DNA of 64,000 nucleotides from Piper betle (Eukaryota > Streptophyta > Magnoliopsida > Piperales > Piperaceae). A program made the translations under genes and the position numbers. Within the stretch, counting starts at the first letter, position 1. Each line of letters begins with the position of its first letter. The notes under the pieces are model-generated. The model was not told the origin of the DNA, ran no database searches, and was given only the letters and a program-made list of their open reading frames with translations. Below, one piece after another: positions 21,945 through 33,366 of the stretch. The DNA lies in assembly GCA_033002965.1 (NCBI GenBank), contig JAURVB010006561.1, positions 45,186-109,185 of the forward strand, written 5' to 3'.

Positions 21945-24240
21945 ATCTGATGATTTAAGGTCGAAGTTTCTTTAATGGGTTCCACCTGATGATGGCCCGT
22001 GACACCCAGGGGATTTAAGGTCGATGTTTCTTTAATGGGTTCCACCTGATGATGGCCCGTGACACCCAGGGGTCCCAAAGGGCATAACATTGGTAATAGA
22101 GCTTCTTTAATGGGTTCCACCTTATGGGGGTTCTACCTAATGATGGCTCGTGACACCTAAGGGTCCTAAAGGGCATAACAGTGGTAATAAAGCTTCTTTA
22201 ATGGGTTCCACCTCATGGGGGTTCTACCTAATGATGGCCCGTGACACCTGGGGCCCCAAAGGGCATAACAGTGGTATCAGAGCCCGCGGGGTTGTCTACG
22301 CCAATTGTAGTTGTCTCTTTCATGATATCCACCTGATGATTTAAGGGGTCGATGTTGCCAGGTCTAGTCAATGTCTCCGGTTGATTTGCCTGGGTTCCAC
22401 CTGAGCCTGGGGAGGGGAGTTTGCCTGGGTTCCATCTGATGATTTAAGGGGTCTCCTTCATGGGTTTCACCTGATGGGGCTAGGGAGTTTGCCTGGGTTC
22501 CATCTGATGATTTAAGGGGTCTCCTTCATGGGTTTCACCTGATGGGGCTTGAGTTTGCGTGGGTTCCACCTGATGATCATGGGTTTCACCTGATGGGGCT
22601 TGAGTTTGCCTGGGTTCCACCTGATGGGGCTTGAGTTTGCGTGGGTTCCACCTGATGATTTGAGGGTAGATGTCTCCTTGTCTTCTTCATGGGTTCCACT
22701 TGAGCTTGTGTTCCACCTGATGATTTAAGGGGTCTCCTTCATAGGTTCCACCTGAGCGTGGGGCCTCCTTCATAGGTTCCACCTGAGCCTGGTTTCCACC
22801 TGATGATTTGAGGTAGATGTCTCCTTGTCTCCTTCATGGGTTCCACTTGAGTTTGTGTTCCACCTGACGATTTAAGGGGTTTCCTTCATGGGTTCCACCT
22901 GAGCCTGGTTTCCACTTGATGATGGAGTTTGCTTGGGTTCCACCTGATGAGTTGAGGGGTAGATGTCTCCTTGTCTCTTTCATGGGTTCCACTCGAGCTT
23001 GTGTTCCACCTGATGATTTAAGGGGTCTCTTCCATGGGTTCCACTTGAGCCTGGTTTCCACCTGATGATAGAGTTTTCTTGGGTTCCACCTAATGATTTG
23101 AGGGGTGGATGTCTCCTTATCTCCATGGATGTCTCCTTGTCTCCTTCATGGGCTCCACTTGAGCCTGTGTTCCACTTGATGATTTAAGGGGTCTCCTTCA
23201 TGGGTTCCACCTAAGCCTTCTTTAATGGGTTGTGTTCCACCTGACGATTTAAGGGGTCTCGGGTTCTACCTAATGATGGAGTTTGCCTGGGTGATTTAAG
23301 GGGTCTCTTTCATAGGTGCCTGGGTAATTTAAGGGGTCTTGTTTGCCTGGGTGATTTAAGGGGTCTCTTTCATGGGTGCCTGGGTGATTTAAGGGGTCTC
23401 TTTCATGGGTTCCACCTGACCCTTCTTGAATGGGTTGTGTTCCACCTGATGATTTAAAGGGTCTCAGGTTCTACCTAATGATGGAGTTTGCCTGGGTTCC
23501 ACCTGATGATTTGAGGGGTGGATGTCTCTTTGTCTCCTTCATGGGTTTCACCTGAGCATATGTTCTACTTGATGATTTAAAGGGCCTCCTTCATGGGTTC
23601 CCCCTGAGCCTTCTTTAATGGGTTCCACCTGATGGGGCTTGAGTTTGCCTGGGTTTCACCTAATAATTTGTGGGGTAGATGCCTCCTTGTCTCCTTCATG
23701 GGTTCCACCTGAGCTTGTGTTCCACCTAATGATTTGAGGGGTCTCCTTCATGGGTTCCCCCTGAGCTTGTGTTCCACTCAATGATTTAAGGGGTCTCCTT
23801 CATGGGTTCCACCTGAGCCTTCTTTAATGGGTTCCACCTGATGGGGCCTCCACTCGATGATTTAAGGGGTGGATGTTGCCAGATTGATGTCTCATTTATG
23901 GGTTCCACTTGATGATTTGCCAGGTGGGAGTTTGCATGGGTTCCACTTGATGATTTAAGGGTTGGATGTCTCTTTATCTCTTTCATGGGTTCCCGTGACC
24001 TTGGGTTCCACCTGATGATATAAGGGGTGGATGTCTCTTTCATGGTTTTTACATCTCCTTGTCATCTTCATGGGTTCCACTTGAACATGTGTTCCACCTG
24101 ATGATTTAAGGGGTCTCCTTCATGGGTTTCACTTGAGCCTGGGTTCAACCTGATGATTTAAGGGGTGGATGTCTCTTTCATGGTTTTCACCTGAAGGGGT
24201 GATTTGTCAAGTGGGAGTTTGCCAGGTGGAGGTCGCCTGA
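21945..24240 (+). repeat. Degenerate minisatellite, GGGTTCCACCTGATGATTTA family
   Basis: Dozens of imperfect units combine the words CATGGGTTCCACCTGA, TGATGATTTAAGGGGT and GTCTCCTTCATGGG in varying order over about 2.3 kb. Unit length is irregular because sub-blocks are shuffled and deleted. The minus strand yields spurious frames with repeating SSGGTQA and EPMKET peptides. Confidence 0.85.
22272..22283 (+). other. Primer-binding site, perfect initiator tRNA-Met match
   Basis: TGGTATCAGAGC follows GGGCATAACAG, the LTR-end sequence. Two degenerate copies of the same junction stand at 22091-22102 and 22182-22193. Confidence 0.75.
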
Positions 24241-24890
24241 TGTATGGAAGGGAGTTATTGGGTTTATCCCACATTGGTCGTAAGGGGTGTTGGTGACTTG
24301 TATATAGGGTAAGTCCGATGTGTGAAAGAGAGTTATTGAGTTTATCTCACATTGGTCGTAGAGGGTGTTAGTGACTTGTATATAGGGTAAGCTAATATGA
24401 ACACCTTATTTATCTAGCTAGCTTTTGAATTAAGAGAGGTATGTGACACTTATTGCAATTGCACTTGATGATTTAAGGGGTCTCCTTCATGGGTTCTACT
24501 TGAGCATGGGTTCTACCTAATGATTTAAGGGGTGGATGTCTTCTTCATGGTTTCCACCTGAAGCGGTGGGTTTCCACCTGAAGGGGTGGGTTTCCACCTG
24601 AAGGGGTGATTTTCCAGGTGGGGGTGGATGTCACCTTCATGGTTCCCACTTGACCTTCATGGTTTCCACCTGAAGGGGTGATTTGCCAGGTGGAGGTCGC
24701 CCGATATGTGAAACGGAGTCATTGGGTGCCTGATGTGTGAAAAGGAGTTATTAGGTTTATCCCACATCGATCGTAGAAGGTGTTAGTGACTTGTATATAG
24801 GGTAAGCTAATGTGAAAGTCTTATTCACGGTGCTAGTTTTTGGATTAAAAAAGACATGTGACACCTATTTTAATTAGATTAAGAAAGATC

Positions 24891-26020
24891 TCTAACACTA
24901 ATTGCAAGTACATGAGGAAGGCTTTTCCATGAGAAACTTGTGATATCACACGTATTCCATGGGAGACCTATGACACTTATTGCAAGTACTTAAGAAAGAC
25001 TTTTTACGGAGGAATTCATGGGGGAATAAGGAGGGAGAATTCCCTGAGGAAGGCTTTTCCATGGGGGAATAAGGAGGGTCGTCTCGGCTTTTCCATGGGG
25101 AATAAGGAGGGGAGTGGGAGACAGACCATTGTGAAGGTTAAAAGAAGACACAAAGAAGCATTACGTGGGGAGATTTGCATGCCAATCGCGAGCTACCGTC
25201 ACCACAACTCAATCAGGCATCTTGTTTTGAATGGTCAAACTCTTTAATTTTTTTTTTTTGCTTTTTTTAAGAGTTATTTTAGGCCCTTGCCATGGTTTTA
25301 AATGCGTATCATGCCAATCAGCATTGCCTAGCATATTGCACTTTGATACAGTTTAAACTTTTTATACTATTTTAACCAATACTTAATTTTTAGTATAAAA
25401 TTTTCAAAAAATCAGTATTTTTTATTGAAATTCTAATATTTTAATCGGTATTTAATAAAATATTAATCACAAAATATATTTTTAATATCCAATGAAATAT
25501 TTTCTTTATAATTATACAATGTGGTTTATATCCCGTATTACCTAAAACTCTGATATAATCAGAAGTACAGAATTTAAAACTATACCCTTACCCTAAAAAA
25601 AAATTGGGAGTTTTACAACAAATTTTGCTTCTTATTTACAAGATATAAACACTCATTTATCATTTTCAAATTCTCTTAATAATTTAGTTAAGTTTTCAAA
25701 ATGAAAGTGTGAAACACTCTTGGTTAAGTTAATTTGAAAATTTTATTTAGAATGATTTAAGATCAATAAATATTAATTAATATTAACTTAGTGAATAATT
25801 ATGGGAAAAATTCGGGAAGATTACATGGGCCCGTGGGCTGTTACAAGCCAGGTCAAGTGAGGCCCACTTTAACTTGTCCAGCTTACGGCCTTAGGCGAGG
25901 CCAGACCCATTAAGGTTTTGGGCCGGCCAGGGTGCCAAATTTTCCCATCCTTGACTGTGGGCTGCCAACATCAGCCAAATATCAGTATTCCTAGATCTAA
26001 TTAATCTTCATTACATCAAT
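24891..26020. other. TRIM-derived tail, then AT-rich intergenic DNA
   Basis: From 24900 to about 25130 there are repeats of GGCTTTTCCATGGGG and GAATAAGGAGGG, related to the TRIM interior. Beyond that no gene or element can be supported. A stretch near 25830-25950 is rich in GGCCC words. Confidence 0.45.
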
Positions 26021-26090
26021 CTAGTCATATTAATAAAAGAAAAACTCACTTTTGATTAAAAATACAATATTTAATATAATCTTACAAGGA
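26021..26090 (+). mobile_element. 5' fragment of the Helitron-like family
   Basis: TCTAGTCATATTAATAAAAG followed by AACTCACTTTTGATTAAAAATA resembles the heads of the elements at 46801 and 47262. The match fades within about 70 bases. Confidence 0.35.
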
Positions 26091-26289
26091 GCCATCCCGC
26101 CTTCCCTCCCTCTCTTAATCCTTCAACATAATCTACAATACTATAGTAATTTTTTGTATACATAGTTAAGAAATCCTATATTATAAATCAAACTTCATCA
26201 CTTTAGATTTGGGCTTACTTGGAAGTACTTGTAATATTAAAATTTTAATAATAATTGATAAAAGACTATGCCAAACTAGAATCTATTAG

Positions 26290-26637
26290 CTTTATTTAGT
26301 GTTAAAAGATGAGTCGAGTCGAGCTGTCTCAACTTGTTTACTACGAAGATGGCCAGGGCTTGACTTGTAGGTTCAATGAGCTCAAGCTCACTAACTTTTT
26401 GATTTTTTATTTTTAATTTTTTGAATTTTCAGTTACTTTTTCCTTCTTTAAATTTTCTGTAAACCCAAAGCCCAACAGCTCTATCTTTTTTTTATATAAT
26501 AAATCAGAGCTGTTGGGCTTAAGCAAGCCCAAGTGCTCGAGTTTGGCTTCGAGCTCGAGCTCAAGCTCAAGCTACTCGAGCCGAAGCCGACTCACGAGCT
26601 ATGTCTTCGGGCTCGGCTTGACTGACATCCCTAATTT
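26290..26637. mobile_element. GAGCTC-rich hAT-family relative, right end present
   Basis: GAGTCGAGTCGAGCTG on the left and GGCTCGGCTTGACTGACATCCCTA on the right match the GAGCTCG family. Its centre is a hairpin, with 14-bp arms AGCCCAACAGCTCT (26469-26482) and the inverse (26506-26519). The left TAGGG end is not recognisable, so no target duplication can be named. Confidence 0.5.
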
Positions 26638-27439
26638 TATTAATATATAAAAAAATTAGTATATTCATATAAAAATATTAAAAAATTACAATGATAGTTG
26701 GATAAATATTTATAAAAAAATTAGTATATTAATATTTTTGTGTTAAGTCTTTAAATTACAATGATAGTTGGATATAAGAGCAATTTTTATCCAAATTAGT
26801 AGAAAATACATCCATTGAGTAGATTTACTGATATTAATGTATTAGCTCTCGATAATATTAAGCATTCTCATGAATATATTAGTACTTCACATGCAGAAGT
26901 ATATATAGCTAGTTACGCGTCTATCAATTAAATCAAAGACATCTTGTTCCGTGCATCTTCTCTTTGGGAGACTTCTTGGGCTCAATCATTGTCGTGTGTT
27001 TTATAAAGTTACGTAAAAATGATGGCTAGTATGTAGGTACGCATGCATACCATTAGGAATTAATATCACATAAAATAAATGAATGTGATAGGTGTGATTC
27101 ATATAAAAACATTACCGTTTTTTAAAATTTTCTTAGAGGACGTATATCGAAACTCTCAATCCTAATTATTCATGACAAGCTCTAATGCGTCCCAGTTGCA
27201 ACTGCTACACGAATAGTATTTATGCCTGCTCTCAACTAAGCATAACCATCGTAACTCAATTCATAGGTTGTTATTACGATATTGGGACCGATAATTGATT
27301 TTATTTATGCATATATTGTGGACTAATATCCCAACCATTTGCTCGTCACTGTTAACCATTAAATGAGCCTGTCAAATGATAGGAACATCTAGTTAATTAT
27401 ATCTTTTTTATCATAATACAAGGCAAGCTTCTCCTTTAG

Positions 27440-28213
27440 GTATGTATATCCATACCAATAGCAAATATGTATTGGCTAGCCTTTTTGTTTTTTGTTTTGA
27501 AGGATAAGTACACAATGTTAATATAGGGAGAAAACTGTAGCCGTCATGGGAACCCAGAGTCCCGGATCACAAACACCCTCGTTTTCGACATAAAGGAGAC
27601 AGCAACGTATCCCTACTATTTGAAAAGCCCATACTTCCTACCAAGCCTAACCCACAATTAATTTTTTCGTTGAAAGATAATTTGATGACCATGATACAAT
27701 GATTCTAATTATTAACATATTAAGAAGAGCTAGAATTTTAGTTTAACCTAACAAACAGGGAGATTTAAGTGGAAGGGAAATGCGTAACTTTTTGCACCTC
27801 AAATTGTACATTCAGAAGTGGTATGTATATCCATACCAATAGCACATTTGTATTGGCTAACCAATTTGTTTTTGTTTTTTGAAGGATAAGTACTAGTAAT
27901 ATTACGTACACAATGTTGATATAGGGAGAACTGTAGCCGTCGCGGGAACTCAGAGTCCCAGATCACAAATACCCTCGTTTTCGACATAAAGTAGACAGCA
28001 ACGTATCCCTACTATTTGAAAAGCCCATACTTCCGACCAAGCCTAACCCACAATTAATTTTTGCATTGGAAGATAACTTGATGACTATGATACAATTATT
28101 CTAGTATTAACATATTAACAAGAGCTAGAATTTTAGTTTAACCTAAAAAACAGGGAGATTTAAGTGGAAGGGACATGCGTAAGTTTTTACACCTCAAATT
28201 GTACATTCAGAGG
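27440..28213. repeat. Tandem duplication, units of about 381 and 393 bp
   Basis: Unit 1 (27440-27820) and unit 2 (27821-28213) both begin GTATGTATATCCATACCAAT and end TTGTACATTCAGA. They differ by scattered substitutions and a small insertion near 27890. Each contains the palindrome-like GGTATGTATATCCATACC at its start. No gene is visible in the unit. Confidence 0.9.
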
Positions 28214-30130
28214 TAAATTTCTTAATTTAGACGAACGACCAGGCCATCGACAGTTTGGGAAGTAGTTATTTTGCTTAATAATTCATGACCTCAGAATATA
28301 AATGTGGAACTTAATTAAAAAGACTAGTAGGTAGAAGAAAACATGCTTGGTCGCCTGTCTAAGTACATATGCACATAAAATATAAACTTTTAGAATGAGT
28401 AATTTTTGCATATTTATATATCTTAGCTAGCTTGACCACTTATAAATTGGCATATTTATTATATACTTCATTTGGAATTTGGATAGGCAAATACCTTAAA
28501 TTGTTGAAAATTGAATGCACAAAGTTAAATTGTTTAGTAGCATTTATTAGTCGTGAATCATGATTCTGTTGTTTGTTGGACAAGGTGGTGTTAAAAATAG
28601 TGAAGTAATCTATCACTTCTACGTGCATTTTCTGAAAATTTGTGTTATAATGGTAGTCAAAAATATTGGAATCAATCATTGAATCGGACCGGAGGGAGTC
28701 TCCCCTGCCCAATCCGCCCCCCATGTGGCGGCCTGCCCCGAACCTCACCGTCATTGCCAACCACCATCGCCAACACCCCCCCACCCCACGGTCATCCCCA
28801 TCGCAGCCCTTGGCAATGGCCCTCGCCATTGCGTCCTTCCCCAGCCCCGTCCCCATGCCACCCTCTCGAATCGGCTCAAATCGACTTATTCATGAATTGG
28901 TTCAAATCGATTGATTCACGGACCAATTTTTCCATGACCGATAAATTATCAATAATGAGTGAATATATTTATATAGTATTTCATAGATATATTCTTATTT
29001 TATATAATTGGAAGAGAAATAAATTATAATAATTCGTTTTATTTATTTTTATTTTTGTTGTATTTTGATTGGTTAAATTTACTACTTTCATTGAAGTTTA
29101 ATTTTTAATTTATTTTTGTTAATAAAACTAGTTATGAGTGCCACTGTTTTAAAAAAAAGATATGACATATTTAATGGAGCATTTTTAGCATGTTTAAAGT
29201 TGTTATATACAAAGACACGAACTCTTTGATTCACTCTACGCATAAGTGATAAGCTTAGCCTTCACGTAACTCGAGTGTAACTTTTTGATGAAAACAATAA
29301 ATTCAAGAACTTCTAATCTCCATCTTTTTCGTTCATCTCCTATTATCCCTCCGTTTCATCGAACAATGTATATATAGATTATATTAATACTCAATTTATT
29401 TTAAAACTCTTTTCTTACCACGTTATTCCTACCCCGTGCTTTTAGGCCTTACTAGCCCTTGTGACCCATAAAATTTTTATATCATTATATAATATATACA
29501 TATTATATCTCTTATAATTAACAAGAAAAATACATATTAAAAAACAAAGAAAATCCCCTACTAAAAATTAGGATCTTTGAACTCTATTATATTATATAAT
29601 CTTTAAGAATAATTAGTATTAGCAATAGCTGATATTTTTGTGTCAGCTACATTTAATAATTGTCACTGGATTACAAAGATGATAATATTATTCAAGTAAC
29701 AAAAAATATAGCCGTAAGATCCAATTATATGGTTAGATTAATATGTTGCTGACATTGCTACTTTAACTCTTATCAATACAAATCATCCTCATAATCCTTT
29801 TAAATATGATTAGGTGTTATAATAGAAACGAAAACCTACACCTTGGCATTATATGCGATTTTTTTAGATTGCTTAGCAGTTAGTATCAGCTTGAAATGAT
29901 AGTACTTTTTTTGAAAAAAATTTCCTCACCTCGTTGCCATTTTCAGCATCGATCATCTCACATCAGTTAATGAACCTCACCGATCCAAGTTATTGCGTCA
30001 ATGAAACGCCTTCCAGACACAATCGCATACCGGCACTTATGTTTTCCTCATCGTCGGCATGGTATGAGCTCCATCAATCAACGCGAACAAGAAGTAGCTA
30101 GCTAGCTGAGCTATCAACTCAAGCACTCGA
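28214..30130. other. Intergenic region upstream of the first KCS gene
   Basis: Mostly AT-rich. A GC-rich island at about 28680-28870, flanked by AATCGGACCGG and CGAATCGGCTCAAATCG, resembles the GC-rich interior of the hAT families here but has no visible termini. No gene is supported. Confidence 0.45.
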
Positions 30131-31556
30131 ATGGGAAGCATGCCCTTCACCAAGCCCTTCTTCTATGTCCCCTTCGCCATGGCCATCTCCCTCCTCATCT
30201 TCCCCAGCATCCTCCCTGCACTGATCGCCACCACCACCACACCGGCCATCAAACTCGCCTACTGCTTCACCTTCCTCGCCCTCAACCTTGTCTCCTTCAT
30301 CTACTTCTCCTCCCGCCCGCGCCCCGTCTACCTCGTCGACTTCGCCTGCCTCAAGCCCCCACTCGGCTGCCGCGCCCCCCTTGCCTCTTACATCGAGCAC
30401 GCCCACCTCTTCTACCAGAACAACCCCAAGGTCGCCGAGTTCTGCACCCGCATCCTAGAGAAGTCCGGCCTCGGCAACAACACCGCCCTCCCCGCCCTCA
30501 TCCACTACGTCCCTCCCCAGACCACCCGCAAGGCCGCCGACGAGGAGTCCCGCACTGTCATCTTCACCGTCCTCGACTCCCTCTTCGCCAAAACCAGCGT
30601 CAAGCCCGGCGAGATCGACGTGCTGGTGGTGAACTGCAACGTTTACAACCCCACCCCTTCGCTCACCTCCATGGTGGTGAACCGGTACAAGATGAGGAGC
30701 AACGTCAAGGCTTTCAACATCGGCGGGATGGGGTGCAGCGCCGAGCTGATAGCCCTGGACTTGGCCAAGGACGTGCTGCAAGCGCACGCTAACTCGTACG
30801 CGCTGCTGGTGAGCACCGAGATCATCACCCCGTGCTGCTACCTCGGCGAGCACCGGCCGATGGTGGTCACCAACTGCCTCTTTCGCATGGGCGGCGCGGC
30901 GGTGCTAGTCTCCAACCGCGCCCGCGACCGAGCGAGGGCCAAGTACCGACTCGTCCACGTCGTGCGCACCCACATGGGCGCCGACGACCGGGCCTTCAAC
31001 TGCGTGCAACAGCGCGCCGACGCTAAAGGCATCGTTGGTTTCGCACTCGACAAGGATCTCCCACTCATAGCCGGCAAGGCGCTCACTGCCAACATCACCG
31101 CCCTCGCCCCGCTCGTCCTCCCCATCTCCGAGCAGCTCAAGTTCGCTGTCAACTTCGCCCGTCGCAAGTTCTTCAACCAGGCTGCGAAACCTACATCCCC
31201 AACTTCCGGCTTGCGTTCGAGCACTTCTGCATCCATGCCGGGGGAGGCTGGTGATAGACGACATCCAGAAGAACCTGCGGCTGACGAAGGAGGATGTGGA
31301 ACCGTCGAGGATGACGCTGTACAGGTTCGGGAACACGTCGTCGTCGTCGCCGTGGTACTCGTTAAGCTACACGGAGTCGAAGGGGAGGATGCGGAAGGGG
31401 GACAGGGTGTGGCAGATTGCGTTGGGGAGCGGGTTCAAGTGCAACAGTGCGGTGTGGAAGTGCTTGCGCGCAGTGGATGGTGATCCTGCAGACGAAGCTT
31501 GGGCGGACTGCATTGATAAGTTCCCTGTAGAGGTGCCGGACGTTGCAGAGATCTAG
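30131..31556 (+). pseudogene. 3-ketoacyl-CoA synthase (KCS), intronless copy with two single-base frame breaks
   Basis: KCS enzymes condense malonyl-CoA with a long acyl-CoA, the first step of very-long-chain fatty acid elongation at the ER membrane. The frame from 30131 has two N-terminal membrane spans (about residues 10-33 and 42-60), then RPVYLVDFACLKPP. The catalytic Cys is in [11 protein letters not shown] (Cys202), followed by [20 protein letters not shown] and [12 protein letters not shown]. Two single-base deletions, after AAACCT at 31192 and in the G run 31240-31244, move the frame. The rest continues as HFCIHAGG (His), then [20 protein letters not shown] and [20 protein letters not shown] (Asn), ending at 31556. 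With both bases counted the reading frame is 475 codons, near the usual 480-500. No intron is present, unlike its neighbour at 37746. Either a recent pseudogene or two consensus errors. Confidence 0.85.
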
Positions 31557-33361
31557 CTACCTCTCTTACTTACATTGATCGACTAGTACTACAGATCATA
31601 ATGATCATATACATTGCAGTACTGCCTTAATGTTTGATTTTGCTTTGAAAAAACAGTTCGATGTTGGAGTGTACGCGTACGTAGTAGGGTCAGGATTCAT
31701 TTCCAACCAAACCCTTGGTTAAATTAGAAAGATAAATTTGGTTTGAGAACAGACAACCATCAAATTGGTTATTATGTCTAAGTCATTAAAGAAATTATGA
31801 GCCCCAAGAGACCATTTAGCATAGTATATTTCAGGAAATTTCAATTAATTAGGATTTTAATTAAATTTATTGAGTAAAGAAATTTTAATTAGCTAAAGGT
31901 ATGTATGAATTTAGTTTTATGAAAATCAATTTTTGCTAAATGAACTATATAACTTTATGTTTAACCGAATGAATCAAACCAACTGGAAAAAATCTAGTTG
32001 GATTAGTTTATGATGACGACAGTTCACGAGTAATTGGTTTGGCCTGGAAAATTGATAAATTTGATAAGTTAGATTTGAAAATTTCCATTCGATCGACATT
32101 GAACCAGAAAATAATAATGCTCTGGCCATGCTTTTTTAAACCTTGAACTCTGAACTCTTCCACAGTTAAAAAAAACAAAAAACAAAAAACTGTTGGCTGT
32201 ATTTTTGTTATTGCCCCTCGAAGAGAAATTTAAAATGGTGGTTAACCACCTTCTTCATCTTTACAAAAGGATGAAAGAGTGAGAAAAAATTTAAACTTTG
32301 TAAGACGTCATAAATTGTCTTAGTGGTCTAATATCTGAACTAGAGGTCGATTTCTGTGCATGAAATTAATCCTTTTCAAGGATAATCTTTGCTTAATTTT
32401 ACTGTACAAGGTACATTTATTTATTTTTTAAAACTTTCTTGGGATGATTATTCTTGTTAATTTATAAATTAACATTAGTAATTCAACACTGCATTGATAT
32501 CGGTTTAGCCTCTCTTGATTTCCCTAATTTTTTCCCGATCTTCTTTATTGTTGAATTATATGCGTGGGAAATAAAATTTTTTCCTTGTGTTAATTTCTTT
32601 TAATCATGCTTGAGAGTCACTCGACGGACAACGGTCGCCAAAAAATGGCAAACGACGATCGTCGCCGGAAAATACTGTCCGACGCAGGAAAAACAAGGAT
32701 CCGGAACCGGCAGCGATAAAAATCACAACTTTTGTCGTATATATAAAAGAAAAATCAGAGACGCCTCTGGCAATGTCCGTAGGATTGAGAACAAAAGAAA
32801 TTATTGCATTACGAAGATGCTGATCAACCTTGAAAAATGAAAATTGGAACCACGAGCCGATGCGTACTATATTTTGTGTGGTCCAATTCGAAGTAAGATT
32901 TGATCATTTGCAGCGAAGTTTGTGTGTTCCAATATTAGGGAACGGTGAAATGCGTTCTACTTCCTGTTTAGCTCGCTGAAAAGTTGAATGAAATCGTCTA
33001 CTCATGTTTAACTCTAAATGCAAATGGCATGCAGCAACTTCATCAAGAAACTGGACGAACAATTAAGCAAAATTGCCCATAAGAGTAGAATGAATGGCAT
33101 ATTGAAGTTATCAAATTCTACCATGGCAAGCTAGAGTGAAAAAAATGAAGTTGTGTTTCCATCTATTGCTTTCGAGGGAGGATATGTTTCGAACGAGATA
33201 GTGAGTTCTAGGACCACCATGAAGTTATGAACATAAATGCGATCCCTTGAAAAGTAAATGGAAAGTTATGCTGACCATGTGACGTTGGAATAGATTGATG
33301 GAAACGTTGGGAAATCTGTTCCGATAAATATATTGTGGTTTCTCCAACAGTTGCCCGAGGA
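31557..33361. other. AT-rich intergenic DNA between KCS gene and Copia element
   Basis: No gene or clear repeat is supported. The 76-codon frame at 32610-32840 has no family resemblance. Confidence 0.5.
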
Positions 33362-33366
33362 TATAA

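Larger units (their letters stand above)
21643..24890 (+). mobile_element. TRIM-like LTR element with repeated LTR ends, PBS copies and minisatellite interior
   Basis: A short LTR of about 140 bp begins TGTTGGGTTTATCCCACATT at 21643 and ends at the CATCTTAG before TGGTATGAGAGC (21786). LTR-like heads with the TTTATCCCACATTGGTCGTA motif recur near 24257, 24338 and 24755, each preceded by a purine-rich tract such as GAAAGAGAG or GAAAAGGAG (PPT-like). The LTR-end/PBS junction AAAGGGCATAACA..TGGTA occurs repeatedly (PBS-like at 21786, 22091, 22182 and 22272). The interior is a degenerate minisatellite. There is no coding domain. Short LTRs, a Met-tRNA PBS and no genes are the definition of a TRIM. 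The tandem LTR-interior-LTR-interior arrangement at the 3' side suggests a compound element. Confidence 0.75.

Noticed and set aside
22834..24043. Minus-strand frames with repeating SSGGTQA and EPMKET peptides
   Set aside because: They arise from the minisatellite unit; frames are not maintained and there is no start or conserved domain.
30455..31336. Minus-strand frames of 61-143 codons over the KCS gene
   Set aside because: Shadows of a GC-rich coding region; the plus strand carries the KCS motifs.
31190..31483. C-terminal 97 residues of the uninterrupted frame from 30131
   Set aside because: They are out of frame after the deletion at 31192. The correct C-terminus lies in the neighbouring frames to 31556.
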